Source: Sclerotinia nivalis
Taxonomy: Eukaryota; Ascomycota; Leotiomycetes; Helotiales; Sclerotiniaceae
Direction: 5' to 3'
Assembly (NCBI GenBank): GCA_029531795.1
Contig: JAPEIS010000009.1
Location: 2,418,001 to 2,482,000, forward strand
Length of the DNA: 64,000 nt
Shown here: positions 12,101-24,151 of the stretch, in pieces
Numbering within the stretch: position 1 is the first letter of the stretch
Layout: every line of letters begins with the position of its first letter
Program-made: the position numbers and the translations under genes
Notes under the pieces: generated by a model
Database searches by the model: none
What the model was told of the DNA's origin: nothing
Seen by the model: the letters and a program-made list of their open reading frames with translations, nothing else

Positions 12101-15051
12101 GAAAGATCTTTGAAACTAATATCGATAAATTTTTAACCGGCAAATCTCCCCTTAATAATGATCAAATACAATAAAGGCTTTTTATATAATTATAAAACAA
12201 ACTTTCTATCTTCCTCCCACGTTATACAGATAAATTGCCACCTTGTCGAATTTGAGATTACAAAATTGAATTGATGCCCGGTAAAGAGTTATCTTATTTC
12301 AAAAATTGCTTTTTATTGCTAATAGAGTTGGTAGTGATGCACAAATGGTTTGATGATAATCTCTCCAAGGGATTCATTCGGGAATCGAGATCGCAATGCA
12401 CTTCTCCTTTGCTATTGGCTGCCAAGCCGAGAAGAGGGGTCCACATTTGTTAAGATTATCGAGGACTAAATAATGTTATTATAAAGAATCGTTATCCATT
12501 ATCTATCGTTCGCGAAACGTTGAACGCTCTTTGCAATACAAAAATTTACACTAAACTTGATATCATTGTAATATTCAACAAATTGCGAATCGCCAAAGGG
12601 GATGAATGGAAAACTACATTCATTATTCGTTTTAGTCTTTTTGAATCTCTGATTATACTTTTCGGTTTCTGCAATGTACTTGCATTGTTCCAACATTATA
12701 TCAATCATACACTTTTCGACGAATTGAACAAATATTGTATTGTATATCTCGATAACATCTTAATCTATTCCGATAATTCTGTAGAGCATAAAGAGCATAT
12801 CCGCTAAGTAGTTCAAAAGTTAATAGATATTGGATTACAGATTGATATTAACAAATGCGAATTCGAAATTACGAAGACAAAGTATTTGAATTTTATCATT
12901 ACAATTGAAGATATCGAAATGGATCAAGAAAAGATTACAGCTATTATATCTTGGGAATTGTCTTTATGTATAAAAGATTTACAACGATTTCTCGGTTTCG
13001 CTAATTTCTATCGACATTTTATAAAAGATTTTTCAAAAATTTGTCGTTCTTTCAACGATCTCTTACAAAAGAATATTACATAAAATTGGACCGCAGATCA
13101 TACAAAGACTTTTAACGCTTTAAAAAGAGCTTTCACAATAGTACCGGTTTTGATATACTTTGATTACAAACAGAAAACTGTTTTGGAAATCGATATTTCC
13201 GATTGAGCTTCAGAAGGAGTTCTCTCGCAATACGATGATGATAATATTTTGCATCCAATCGTTTACTTTTCATCTAAGCATACAACAACGAAATGCAATT
13301 ATAAGATCTACAACAAAGAACTACTCGCTATTATCAAAACAATGAAAGAATAACACCCAGAACTTTAAAATTCACAAAAAGAATTCAAAATTCTCACTGA
13401 TCACAAAAACTTCGAATATTTTATAACTACAAAAGCTCTCAATCAATAGCAAATGTGATAATCTGAATTTCTATCTCAATATAATTTCCGTATAATCTAT
13501 CGACTAGGAAATAAAGCTATTCGATTAGATGCATTAAGTAGAAAACACGAAGATCGGCCGTATCGCTCTAATCCAAACGATAAGCGTTTAAAAAATTGAG
13601 AACGTATTGTCCTTCTTTAAAACCGTTTTGACAACGATCTTTATAAGGATTTGATTGGGCATATCAATTTGGCACCAATAGAGACAATAATACCACTTCA
13701 CAACCAACCAATTGATACCTTAATCGATACAATGTATATTAGATCCAACATCGCAGATCAATTTATCTCTACTTTTAACAATCCATCGATAACTAAATGG
13801 CCAAAAGAGCATCGTAAAACCCTCCGGATCGCTATACAAGATTGTTCGATCCAAAATAATAGAATTTACTACCGGGATAAGATTTGGATTCCACCAGACG
13901 ATGAACTCAAACTCCAAATTATCTATCGAACTCATTTTTCTAATCCTACCGGCCATCCTAGTCGAACTAAAACGATCGATCTTGTTTCTCGTATATACTG
14001 ATGGTCTAATATACATTTGGAGATCGCGTCCTACATGAAGGCCTGCGAACTTTGTATTCGCATTAAATCATCCAAATCGGCGTCTCCCGGATTTTTGAAA
14101 CTGTTGCCTATCCCTTTTCGCGTATGATCTGATATCTCAATCGATTATATTACACTGTTCCCGGATTGCATTCGTTATAATTCTACCTATAAACATATCT
14201 TGGTAATAATCTACAGGTTAACCAAAATAAAACATTTCATCGGTACATACATACTAACAACAAAAAAGCTAATCAATGCTTTTATCAACTGTATCTATAC
14301 ACTTCATAAACTTCCAAATAATATCATTTCCGATCAGGGAATACAATTCGTATCAGGATTCTAATCACAACTCTCGAAACAATTGAAAATTATTTTAAAA
14401 CATTCTTTAGCTTTTCATTTTCAAACAAATGATCAGATTAAACATATTAACTCGATTCTGAAGCAATATTTACAAGCTTTTGTTAACTATCATCAAAACG
14501 ATTAGTTGAATTGGCTACCCTTAACCGAATTTACATTTAATAATTTGGTCTTTGAAACAATTAATTGCTTGTTTTTCTTCGCCAATTACAGCTTTAATCT
14601 ATATTTAGACATTGAGCCTAATAAACCTTGCCTATTGGATATAACTCTAATACAAAAACGGGAATTCTTTAAAAGTAATAAAACTACAGATCGTATAGAA
14701 CATATCTTGAAGCAATTTTATACTCTTGTACAACAAATAATTGCTACTTATGAAGACTATACTAACCACTACCACTCTAACTCACCTTGCTATACAACTA
14801 ACCAGAAAGTCTTTATCAATATCAAAAATATAAAGACTTTATGCAAAGCAAAAAAGCTAAATAATAAATAGATCAACCCTTACAAAATTATCAAAGTTTA
14901 TCCTTGTACTTGTTTTATTTAATTATCTAAGAATATTAAAATCTTCTCTGTTTTCCATCATTCTCTTTTACTTCCAATTCATACTAATCCTCACTTCCCG
15001 GCTCAAGTAACGATTAACGAGTCAGAATCCCTGACTACACAGGATAGAATT

Positions 15052-15338
15052 TGTTAAGATCACATAGGCAAAGAATCAATTAGTCGTAAAACCGTAGCCC
15101 CAAACTTTTCATTACCCTTTCTAATCATGAATAAACTATTACTTTTAAGTTCAATCAATAAAGAGATATCAGAACGCCTATAGTTCGCCACCATTCCTGT
15201 CCTTTCATAAACAATACAAAGAAGCTTGTTTACTAAACATTCCAAACTGATCGATGACGTTCCTACGCTGATGATTCGAAATAAGAACGCCTCCGTCTAG
15301 GTTTCTTGTTTTGACGAAACTGTTGCGTGATCGTAACA
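15052..15338. mobile_element. solo LTR (287 bp) nested in chromovirus B, TSD GAATT
   Basis: Ends TGTTAAGATCAC and GTGATCGTAACA form a 12-bp terminal inverted repeat with one mismatch. Perfect 5-bp direct repeats GAATT flank it (15047-15051 and 15339-15343). Removing the element rejoins the chromodomain-proximal coding frame of the host chromovirus. A nearly identical copy lies at 23229-23513. The 5-bp duplication and TG..CA ends favour a solo LTR over a DNA-transposon MITE. It lacks the heavy RIP of its host element, so it arrived later. Confidence 0.88.
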
Positions 15339-15848
15339 GAATTTTGAAGCGGGACAACGATGAAGATGAACCTATTCAGAAATGGATATTTGAAAGAGTT
15401 CTAGATAATCACAATAAGGATGGCCATCATTATTTGATCAAATGGAGACACTACACACCAACTTAGCAACCAACTAATAATTTAAAAGGTAACGAGAAGG
15501 TTCTTATCGAATATCATCGCCTTCATCCAGAGAAGCCAGAGCCGCCAGCTTGGATCCTAAAGCACCCCGACACTACTATATTGCAACCGGAATCACAGAA
15601 TTTGCAATCGGAATCATACAGTGCGATTGCTACACCTACTTTACGAAGATTCACTCACACCAAGATTGTTCGCTTCGTCTAAAGATATATTACATATTAT
15701 AACAATAAAAAATATAACATCATTAAAGGATATCATATGTTTTTTATTCAGAGATCTAATTGAGGAAAGAGATCTATATTTTTTCTTTATTTTTCTTTAT
15801 TTTTTAATATCTATTTAAGATCAAATGGGTTTTTTGAGAAGGGGGTAC

Positions 15849-16011
15849 TGTTACAGGTTCATCTCCCTTCACCTGTACGTGATCATATGTGCTTTAGGCA
15901 CATATGTATACATTCACTTCTATATAGTCAGGTCACCTCCTTGATCTTCTTCTCCTCCTCGTAGTACAACAATAGATCAAACCTACACATACCTTTTCCC
16001 TTACCGTGATA
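15849..16011 (+). repeat. 163-bp LTR, copy 3 (3' LTR of chromovirus B)
   Basis: Begins TGTTACAGG and ends CCGTGATA. Similarity to the other LTRs stops here, since the next base differs from the tract after LTRs 1 and 2. Confidence 0.88.
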
Positions 16012-16234
16012 CAATCTAATCAATCTGATCATCCTGACCATCCTAACTATCCTTACTATCCTGACCATCCTGACCAACCTGACCATCCTGACCAACCTGA
16101 CCATCCTGATCCATCATCTTTTAATACTCAAAACTCAAAATCACATCCAGGTAATATTTTAGTAAACTACAGCTTTACTCAATTTCCATTTGACTATCCT
16201 AACCAATTTGACCAACCTGACCATCTTAACCATC
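16012..16234. repeat. 9-bp minisatellite (CTGACCATC/CTGACCAAC)
   Basis: About 16020-16115 is made of imperfect 9-bp units, and a second short patch lies at 16195-16230. The repeat gives an open frame of Asp-His-Pro-rich codons, which I take as incidental. Confidence 0.75.
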
Positions 16235-16455
16235 TGTTACGCCGCTACAATCCTTTATCACTAAGAAATGATCAAGGGATTTATAGAAAGGCTGTGGTGG
16301 TTTCTACTAAAGATCAAACAGGGGTTTGGTGAGAATGAAAGATATAACGATTATATTGTATAGTAACTATAATGTTTAAACTAATAATTGTTTTTGAGTA
16401 TAAAGTTCTACAAATAAAGGAATTCATTCTGTTTATATAGATCTTTGTACTTAGA
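16235..16455 (-). repeat. partial, RIP-mutated copy of the 424-bp solo LTR family
   Basis: Starts TGTTACGCCGC and aligns for about 220 bp with the reverse complement of 37494-37275, with C/T-type differences. Beyond this the two copies diverge into different palindrome-rich segments. Confidence 0.65.
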
Positions 16456-17280
16456 AGCCCTAAAAGCCCTCGAAGCTTCAATGCTTTAGGAGTGTTGGAA
16501 GCCTTCGAAACTCCAATGCTCCAGGAGCATTGGGAGTCTTCGAAATTCCAATACTCTATTATATGATCTGATATTAATATAATCTATACTCGTTTGTTCC
16601 TACGACCATTTTGGCCGGCGAAGACGGATCTCTCACCTGTACACAGTGCTGGCTACGAATTGATGATGCTTTTGGCATTCATCTGAGCTAACGAAAGAAT
16701 GTGTGGTAAAGCTGGAAGGGCTGGATTGGATTGAGAATTAGGGTTTTTTATAAAGGCGAAAATTTTTCATTTTACTTTACTAACCAATAGCAATCAGAAC
16801 AAAGGATTATATTACGATAATGACAATTAGCAACAAAACTATCACTCATCCTAGCTAGGTATACGATTTGGTGCTCTGTACGATTATCGATATAGACGAT
16901 TGATTCCTCTAAAATATTTTGCAGGATTTTTATATCGGAAGAAAATAATAATTTTAGTCTGGGAATTGGTCTTCTTCGATATCCTGAACGATTCGAACCT
17001 GAAATTTATTACAATCTCGATCTGTAGTAGAGGTAGATAATAAGAAATTATAAAAGAATAAAGGGAATAAAGGAACAACAATATTCGAATGAATTTTAGT
17101 TTGTAAAGGTAGACTTAAAGATATCTCTGGATTATAATTGGTTATAAGATTTCGTATAGAAACAGATTATTATAAAGAATAAAAGGGAAAACGATTGGAA
17201 TACTTAATTATATTATAAAGAATATAAATTAAAAAAAAGAGATCATATAGATTAAAGACGATCTATTATATTAGAAAGGA
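16456..17280. other. non-coding interval with short imperfect tandem palindromes
   Basis: 16460-16560 holds about three imperfect 34-bp units, each with a palindrome such as CAATGCTCCAGGAGCATTG at about 16519. From 16600 a short stretch of normal composition is followed by A+T-rich sequence. No gene recognised. Confidence 0.45.
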
Positions 17281-20200
17281 TAGTTGATATATCTATCTGA
17301 GGGATTAACTCAACATATAACAACAATCATATAAACCTTGTTGAAGTATATAATATATTTATCAAATTAGCATTTTTCCCTGAAAAGGGTTTTTATATAA
17401 CTAGTTCAGAAACCCAGGGGCTTTCCTCCTCTGGCGTCCTTTGTCTCAATTGGGAATTTGAGACCTGTGCTTCATACAGAGCCTCGGACGAAAAATATCA
17501 CACACACACACACACTACGACCACCTAACTACACACGTAGGGACGATTTCACTACGATCATACATCTCTTCATCAGAAAAGAAATCGATCACAATTATAT
17601 TGTTTATTTTATACTTTATATTACGAAACAACACTGTCCTCCGAACATCGCAATAAAAAAAAAAAAAAATAAAAATCATTACTCATAGCATCATTCATTA
17701 TCCCTGAAGGACTTCTTCAAAAGGCTCTGACAGAATCTGTTACAACAATTTCCATCAAAGCATCTGAAGGGCAATCCCTCTTCGATCCAATTACCAAATT
17801 CCTGGATCAACACTGCATTAACAATTATAGCCTCCTTCGATATTTAAAAGAGGCCCTAAATAAATTCAACGACGAATTTGCATTTATAACAACAAATTAC
17901 TTTCAAGTATTTATCTTTGATACAATATCTATAAGATTTACAATTACTAGAACCCCCTTCTTTACTCTTCAGTTCTTTCAGATTAATACTAAAACTATAT
18001 ATGCAAAGACTGCAACTTTTGTACCAAACGAAATAGAAAAACCCAAGGATAAATCCTCGGCTACAAAAAACAAGAACATTCGAAGAAACAATAAGGATAA
18101 TAGATTTTTCGTTCGATTTCCATTCAATTATTTAACAAAGGATATATATATTTATATTATTTATATTAGCCTCAAGAATCAATTAGAAATATATAATGCA
18201 GCCCTTAAAGAAATATAATATACAAAATCAGGATTTGTATTTTACCCCTACAAATCAGATTCTATCAATATACTGGAATCACAAATACAGATTATCTATA
18301 TCTACTTTGACTCTTCAACTGGGAAAGTACAAATAGAACGAAATATATAATAATTCTCTTATTAGATCTCCAATGTTTTTAGATGAATTGGGTATTTCGA
18401 AAACAATTAATATATGATTGATAATGTAATATCAAAAATGCTATCTATAGTTATTAAGGAACTAATATATATCATTCTACTTTCAATTGCAGAAACATCA
18501 AACAGCAAAGCAAACGAATCCAATTCGATCTGTAACTAATTCATCAATTTTCTATACAATACCAAAATGGAACAAATCCCGAAAATCTTATATATTTTTG
18601 GATATACAATTACTGCCTAATTAATAGTCCGAAAGTACAAGATTATCTAATGTAGCAAATGCTGGAATTGGTACAACGAAAGAAGCTATGCTAAAGCCAA
18701 CAAATGCCGCCTTTGCAACGCTACAGACCACAAGGAATACAAATATTCGAATAGATGCAATACACAAAACAAATATATCTGCTTACCCCGTTGCTTGTAC
18801 TGTTACAGTTTATATATAGTAGATAACAAAAAATATCCCTTCTATATCAATCAAAGGAAAAGCTTTATTAAAGAACAAAAAAGTGAAATCAGAAGAACAA
18901 CAAGTTTTGTTATAGGCAATGCTCGAAACAAAATTGGATATATTTCGGCATCAAAAACAACAACAATCTTTAAACCAATCAATAATATAGATATCATAAC
19001 GGAAGAATCTATTCCCTTTAGATCTTGTATTCTTTTTCTACAATTTTCCCTAAGAGCGTTTCCATCCATGATTTGTTCTACCAGATTTGCTACCCCAGAA
19101 GCAATTGAATTCTTTAATTCGTATAATAATGAATAAACAGCATCTTTCCATTTTTCAAATTAATATAAACAAAAATACAATTATACACGAAATAACACTT
19201 TCAATAGTATATAATAAAAATATCGATATTATTCTTATACAGAAATTATATATATCACAAAACCTTTCCTATCGGTTAACCAAATGATACCCAGTGTATC
19301 AATACTACTCTTCTACGAACAATTGGAAAGAAAACAAATGTCCTAAAATAATCTTATATATTCGCAAAGAATTAAATATCCCTATTATTCAAATCAAACC
19401 CCCCACCAAAAATCTATATTCCCTTTCGAATATACTTTTCCTCCAATTGAAAAACAAATCCAATTACAAAATCAATATTATTAATATATATAATTCCTTT
19501 TGTAGAACTTCAATCCAAATACAATTAACTATTCAAACTTTTATAAATATTCTAAATATTTTTTTTATAAGAAATATATTTCTATACAAAGACTTTAATT
19601 TGTTATATTCTTTTTAGCAATCTTTTTATAAAGGTACTCATTTTTCAGGAGCCTCTTTCTTTATTAGATAGCTGAATAGTTTACAATTGATTTTCTCATC
19701 TGAGATTGACAAACCTATATATATAATCGGTAATGTTCTAGATTTAGCCTTCAGTTCTAATATACTAACCCAAATGAAACTTAATACAAGAATAGCAACT
19801 CATCTAGATATCACATCGGATCACTTTCCATTCATAACCGAAATCCTTTGGGAAACAAAACAACAATACATTACAGAACAATTAAGGCTCAAAAATCTGA
19901 ACTCTATTTTCTTCAAACTTCTTCTGGAAACAAACCTGATTATAATCAAAGAGACCCCAAGAAATGAACAGGACCTCGATTTGTACACTGAAAATCTGAT
20001 ATCGGCAATCTATAACACTTATAATGGAACAGTCAAAAGAACAATAAACCAAAACAAAGAACAATTATAATGGAATACTGAATACAACGATGCTCGTACT
20101 CAATACCATCATTAGTTATCAAGTAAAAGCGAATTCAGAAAAACGATCAGGAAAATATAGAGATCTTTTTATCGTACAAAAATAGATCAGATACAATAAG

Positions 20201-22985
20201 CCAAAAATGTTTTTGCAATGATTAAATAGTATAGAATTACAAAATCCTTCCACTTATTCCCTTTGAAGAACCCTTTAACGCTCAACTTGCCACCAGCAAC
20301 AGCCACCTTAGCCAAACAAAGAATCCTGATCAACAATCTCTTAAAAAGAACAATTGAAATAGGAAATATCCCTATCGACTGCTTTACAGTTTTATTCATT
20401 TTCCTACTTCCCTTGATTATTAACAATTCTTCAATACAGGATGCCGTCCTCAAAGCAGGGAATACAGCTCCAAGGGCAAACGAGCTCCTAATAACAATAT
20501 TGAAGGAAGCTTAGCCACTCATTGAATCATATATTATTATATTATTTCACAATTATCTAAATATCAATTATCACCCGAAACTCTTTCAGAATATGATCCT
20601 AGCTATTATACTTAAGCCCAACAAAGCAAACCTATCGACCCCGAGATCATACAGATCCATTGCTCTCCTATCAGTACTAGGCAAAGGACTAAAACGATTG
20701 ATTGCCAAATAGATATCCTGGACATCGATCACCTACAAAATTATAACTATACATCAATTTGGAGCCCTTCCTTTGAAATCAACAATTGATCTAACGACAT
20801 ACTTCATTTATAACATTGAACAATCCTTTAATATAAATAAATCAGTTTCTTTGCTGATACTAAATATCAAAAAAGCTTTCGATACAATCCTCCCAAATTG
20901 ATTTATATACAAATTGCACGAACAAAGATAACCATATAATCTAACCAAATGACTAACTTTCTTTGTTACAAGAAAATCTATACAAATCCGATTAAACAGA
21001 ATTATCGATCCAAAAACGGAAATTGACTACGGATTCCCCCAAGGATCCTCCATCTTGCCAATTTTCTTCATACTATACATCGCCCCGATCTTCAGAATAG
21101 AAAAGAACACAATCAAATTCGAATATACAGATAACATTGCTATTGTAGCAGTTTCAAACTCTTTATTCAATAATACCAAATATCTTACCTTTATAATCAA
21201 CGAGATCCTCTTTTAGAGTATCTCGGAAAGGATTACTTTCGATTCGGGTAAATCCGAACTGATTCATTTCTCGAAACAAAGAACGGACCAGAATCCAAGT
21301 ACAATTTTGATAATCTTAATAAGGGATCTTACAATCAAAGAATTAAATAATAGAAGATTATATTTTAAATAATTCGGAATCCTATTCGATAAAAAACTTT
21401 CTTTCAAATAGTATATAAAAGAATTTATAACGAAAATAATAATAATTATTAAAGCTTTCAAATCTCTAGACAACTCGATGAAGAGTATCCCAGTCAATTT
21501 ACTTCGACAAATGGTCGAAGTATATATACTCAAAAAGGTATATTACAAAACAAAAACCTAATAGCTGGGAAGGATATATTTTGAGAAAGAATATAAAATA
21601 AATAATAGAGTAGATATTTATATCAATATTTTAGTTAAAATGATCCTGGAATGTATCAAAGCAATTCTGTTAATTTGGAAAACAATAAATACAGCTACCC
21701 TCTATCAAAAATCAAAACTCAAACCCTTTAAGATCGAACTCGATAGTATCGTTGTAATAATAACAATTAGAATAAAGAAACTCGATCCTTATCATTCTTT
21801 AATATAGAAAATAGATTGGATACGAAAAAACCGTAATATATTCAAAACTTGATATACTAAAAGAATATTATCCCTTTTATTATCAGAATAGATCAATCCT
21901 TTAACAATATTGAAATAACTAGAAACTGAATTAAGGGAACAAATTTTGAATCGTATAAATAACCTCAACAATCGAAACAAAAAGAATACTGTAAACGACT
22001 TCAACGAATTCTATAATCTGCTTCTACGAAATGATATTGTAGTTTTCATTGACAGATCGAAACAAACGAACGGAAATACAGGATATAGCATTATCGGATA
22101 CCTGAATAGATACAAACTCTGCAAAGTCAGCTTCGCAATAGACAAATATAAGGAAATGTACGATATAGAAGCTGAAGCAGTATTCAAAGGTCTTAAAGTC
22201 GCAATCGTTTTACCAGAAACCAGAATGGCCCCAAATATCTGAATCTATTTTGATAATATCGAAATAACAATATAGCTTCTCTTGAACTCCATAAATTCCT
22301 TATAGGAAACCTTCATATCCTTCCGAAAGCTAGCATCAAGCTAAAGGTATAGTACGATCTGCATCCGATAGATTCTAAAGCATAAAGACATAATAGGGAA
22401 TGAAGCAATCGACAAAATAGCAAAAACAAAAGCCACCCTTAAACAACCCGAATCAGACTTCTCGTATACAGGATTCAAAAGAGAAATCAAAGGCTTACAA
22501 CAGAAAACCATTGACAAGTTATAATCGACGGTGATCCTTTTATCCTATAAAGCTTTAAAGATTTATTTGTTACCGAAATTCCTCAAAGAACTTGCCCTAT
22601 CCAGAAATTTCCTAGGACGTTTGATAACTATCCAATCAGGGTATGGGGATTTCGTTATCTATCATAAACAATTCTATCATCAGGATATATATACCTTTTG
22701 CAGATATAATATACGTAAAACCCCTTTGCATTTCTTCTTCTGCAACATTGTTAAAAGAAAACACCCTTATCCGAAAAGCAAATCTAAAACCCTCCTCTTA
22801 TATCTTTACAGCACCTACAAAGAAATCAGAAAATTGGCAAAATGAACAAATAGAACTAATTTCTTCATCGATATATACCCCCGATATCTCCCTTTGGATC
22901 CTACCTTGATATCAAATCTCATACCCCCCCCAAAGGATAACAATATCCTCGAGGGTGAATAAATTGATAATAATGAAATTTTTCT
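17281..22985 (+). mobile_element. RIP-destroyed Tad-like LINE (family 2)
   Basis: The 5' region (17281-17530), with a (CA)n run at about 17502-17515, matches the reverse complement of 23836-24062. An ORF1 remnant carries Cys-rich zinc knuckles (18648-18830). ORF2 remnants follow in order: AP endonuclease (19130-19860; LDLAFSSN and TSDHFPF), reverse transcriptase (20580-21200; SYRSIALLSVLGKGL, FPQGSSILPIFF, EYTDNIAIV in place of an YxDD core), RNase H (22030-22420), and a C-terminal Cys/His segment (22660-22760). Many TAA/TAG/TGA at Gln and Trp codons and extreme A+T content point to RIP. Not functional. Confidence 0.85.
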
Positions 22986-23228
22986 TCTATATTTTTTTTT
23001 AATAAACAATTGTATTAGGAAAATCACAAAGCCAAAAGCGGATTAACTATAATTTGGCAGATTTGATAATATTATATAATCCTTTTAAAGGATTACAAAG
23101 TAAAAACAAGATTATGGCAGTTATGGAAATGCATCTACGAATTATTCAATTCTTAGATATAGTTATATATATATAGCTATTTATAGCCCAAAAGTAACTC
23201 CCTGGCGGCCTTTGACCCAATAGAATAT
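22986..23228. other. A+T-rich tail region after LINE
   Basis: A+T-rich sequence with ATATAT runs between the LINE 3' end and the next solo LTR. No gene seen; it may include LINE 3' UTR. Confidence 0.4.
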
Positions 23229-23513
23229 TGTTAAGATCACATAGGCAAAGAATCAATTAGTCGTAAAACCGTAGCCAAACTTTTCATTACCCTTTCTAAT
23301 CATGAATAAACTATTACTTTTAAGTTCAATCAATAAAGAGATATCAGAACGCCTATAGTTCGCCACCATTCCTGTCCTTTCATAAACAATACAAAGAAGC
23401 TTGTTTACTAAACATTCCAAACTGATCGATGACGTTCCTACGCTGATGATTCGAAATGAGAACGCCTCCGTCTAGGTTTCTTGTTTTGACGAAACTGTTG
23501 CGTGATCGTAACA
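23229..23513. mobile_element. solo LTR (285 bp), TSD AATAT
   Basis: Nearly identical to 15052-15338 (a few substitutions and a 2-bp gap). Same terminal inverted repeat, flanked by perfect AATAT direct repeats (23224-23228 and 23514-23518). Two copies with different intact target duplications show independent insertions of one family. Confidence 0.9.
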
Positions 23514-23758
23514 AATATACAACGAGAAAGAGAACTTCGTCCCCAACCTCCGACCGTTAAATAATAACACACACACACACACACTACGACCACCTTATTA
23601 CAACTCACAACATTTTCGAAGAATTGAATTTTTCGAAAAACATGTTTATTATCGCGTTTTATTGATCAATCGATCGTTCTTATCATCTATAGGATTTAAA
23701 AACGAAACTTTTCAGCCCCGACAGGCGCTGTACAGACGCGTTTCCGCCACTATGCCTC
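23514..23758. other. short repeat fragment with (CA)n and unassigned sequence
   Basis: Contains a (CA)n run with CACTACGACCACCTTA at about 23570-23600, the same core as in the LINE 5' regions at 17500 and (reverse strand) 23836-23860. The rest is unassigned. Confidence 0.4.
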
Positions 23759-23835
23759 TGTTACGATCACGGATCTTATAGTAACCGATCGTGTGAATAC
23801 ACGTTATGATTTGATCGAATTAGTATGAGATTAAG
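23759..23835 (+). repeat. truncated LTR fragment related to the 37071 solo LTR
   Basis: TGTTACGATCACGGA and the following about 75 bp align with 37071-37150 (shared CACGGA, CCGATCG, GTGAA and ATCGAATT blocks). It is cut off where LINE 5' sequence begins on the minus strand. Confidence 0.5.
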
Positions 23836-24140
23836 GTGGTCGTAGTGTGTGTGTGTGTGATATTTTTCGTCCGAGGCTCTGTGCGAAGCATAGGCCTCAA
23901 ATTCCCAATTGGGACAAAGGACGCCAGGGGAGGAAGGCCTCTGGGTTTCTAATTAGCTAATCTAAATTTACTAGTATTATATATGCTAAATGCTTCAGCA
24001 GGGTTTATATGATTGCCGTTGCGTATTGAGTTAATCCCTTGGGTAGATATTTCAGCTGTCCTCCACAATACAGTTAGATCCCTCGATTCCTGATCTTCTC
24101 TCTTTCGTTATCGCAATCGAGCTTTTTAATATGATTTTGT
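23836..24140 (-). mobile_element. 5' region fragment of LINE family 2 (minus strand)
   Basis: Reverse complement matches 17281-17520, including (CA)n, the GGGAATTTGAG block and a GGGATTAACTCAA block, but without the RIP changes of that copy. No ORF follows directly, so this is a detached 5' end. Confidence 0.65.
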
Positions 24141-24151
24141 TAATATAAAGG

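Larger units (their letters stand above)
8970..16011 (+). mobile_element. full-length RIP-damaged Ty3/gypsy chromovirus copy B
   Basis: Flanked by 163-bp LTRs (8970-9132 and 15849-16011) with a purine-rich polypurine tract (GAGAAGGGGG) just before the 3' LTR. Domain order on the plus strand: gag (about 10020-10740, degenerate zinc knuckle near 10450), aspartic protease (10880-11260), reverse transcriptase (12271-13080; QDYRGLN is degraded, VYLDNILIYS corresponds to the YLDDIL motif), RNase H (13100-13560), integrase (13650-14700), and a C-terminal chromodomain (15345-15530; WIFERVLDN and YLIKWRHY). Order and chromodomain define a chromovirus. Dozens of stops replace Gln and Trp codons, so it is inactive. 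A 287-bp solo LTR is nested at 15052-15338. Confidence 0.9.

Noticed and set aside
16006..16332. 108-codon ORF rich in Asp-His-Pro as a histidine-rich protein
   Set aside because: It is the translation of a 9-bp minisatellite next to an LTR, with no start context or other support.
15052..23513. MITE (DNA transposon) identity for the 285-bp repeats
   Set aside because: 5-bp target duplications with TG..CA ends fit LTR integration better; no transposase family suggested by the ends. Not fully excluded.
17502..23860. Inverted repeats around (CA)n as a foldback transposon
   Set aside because: They are the 5' regions of LINE copies in opposite orientation; the (CA)n belongs to the LINE leader.
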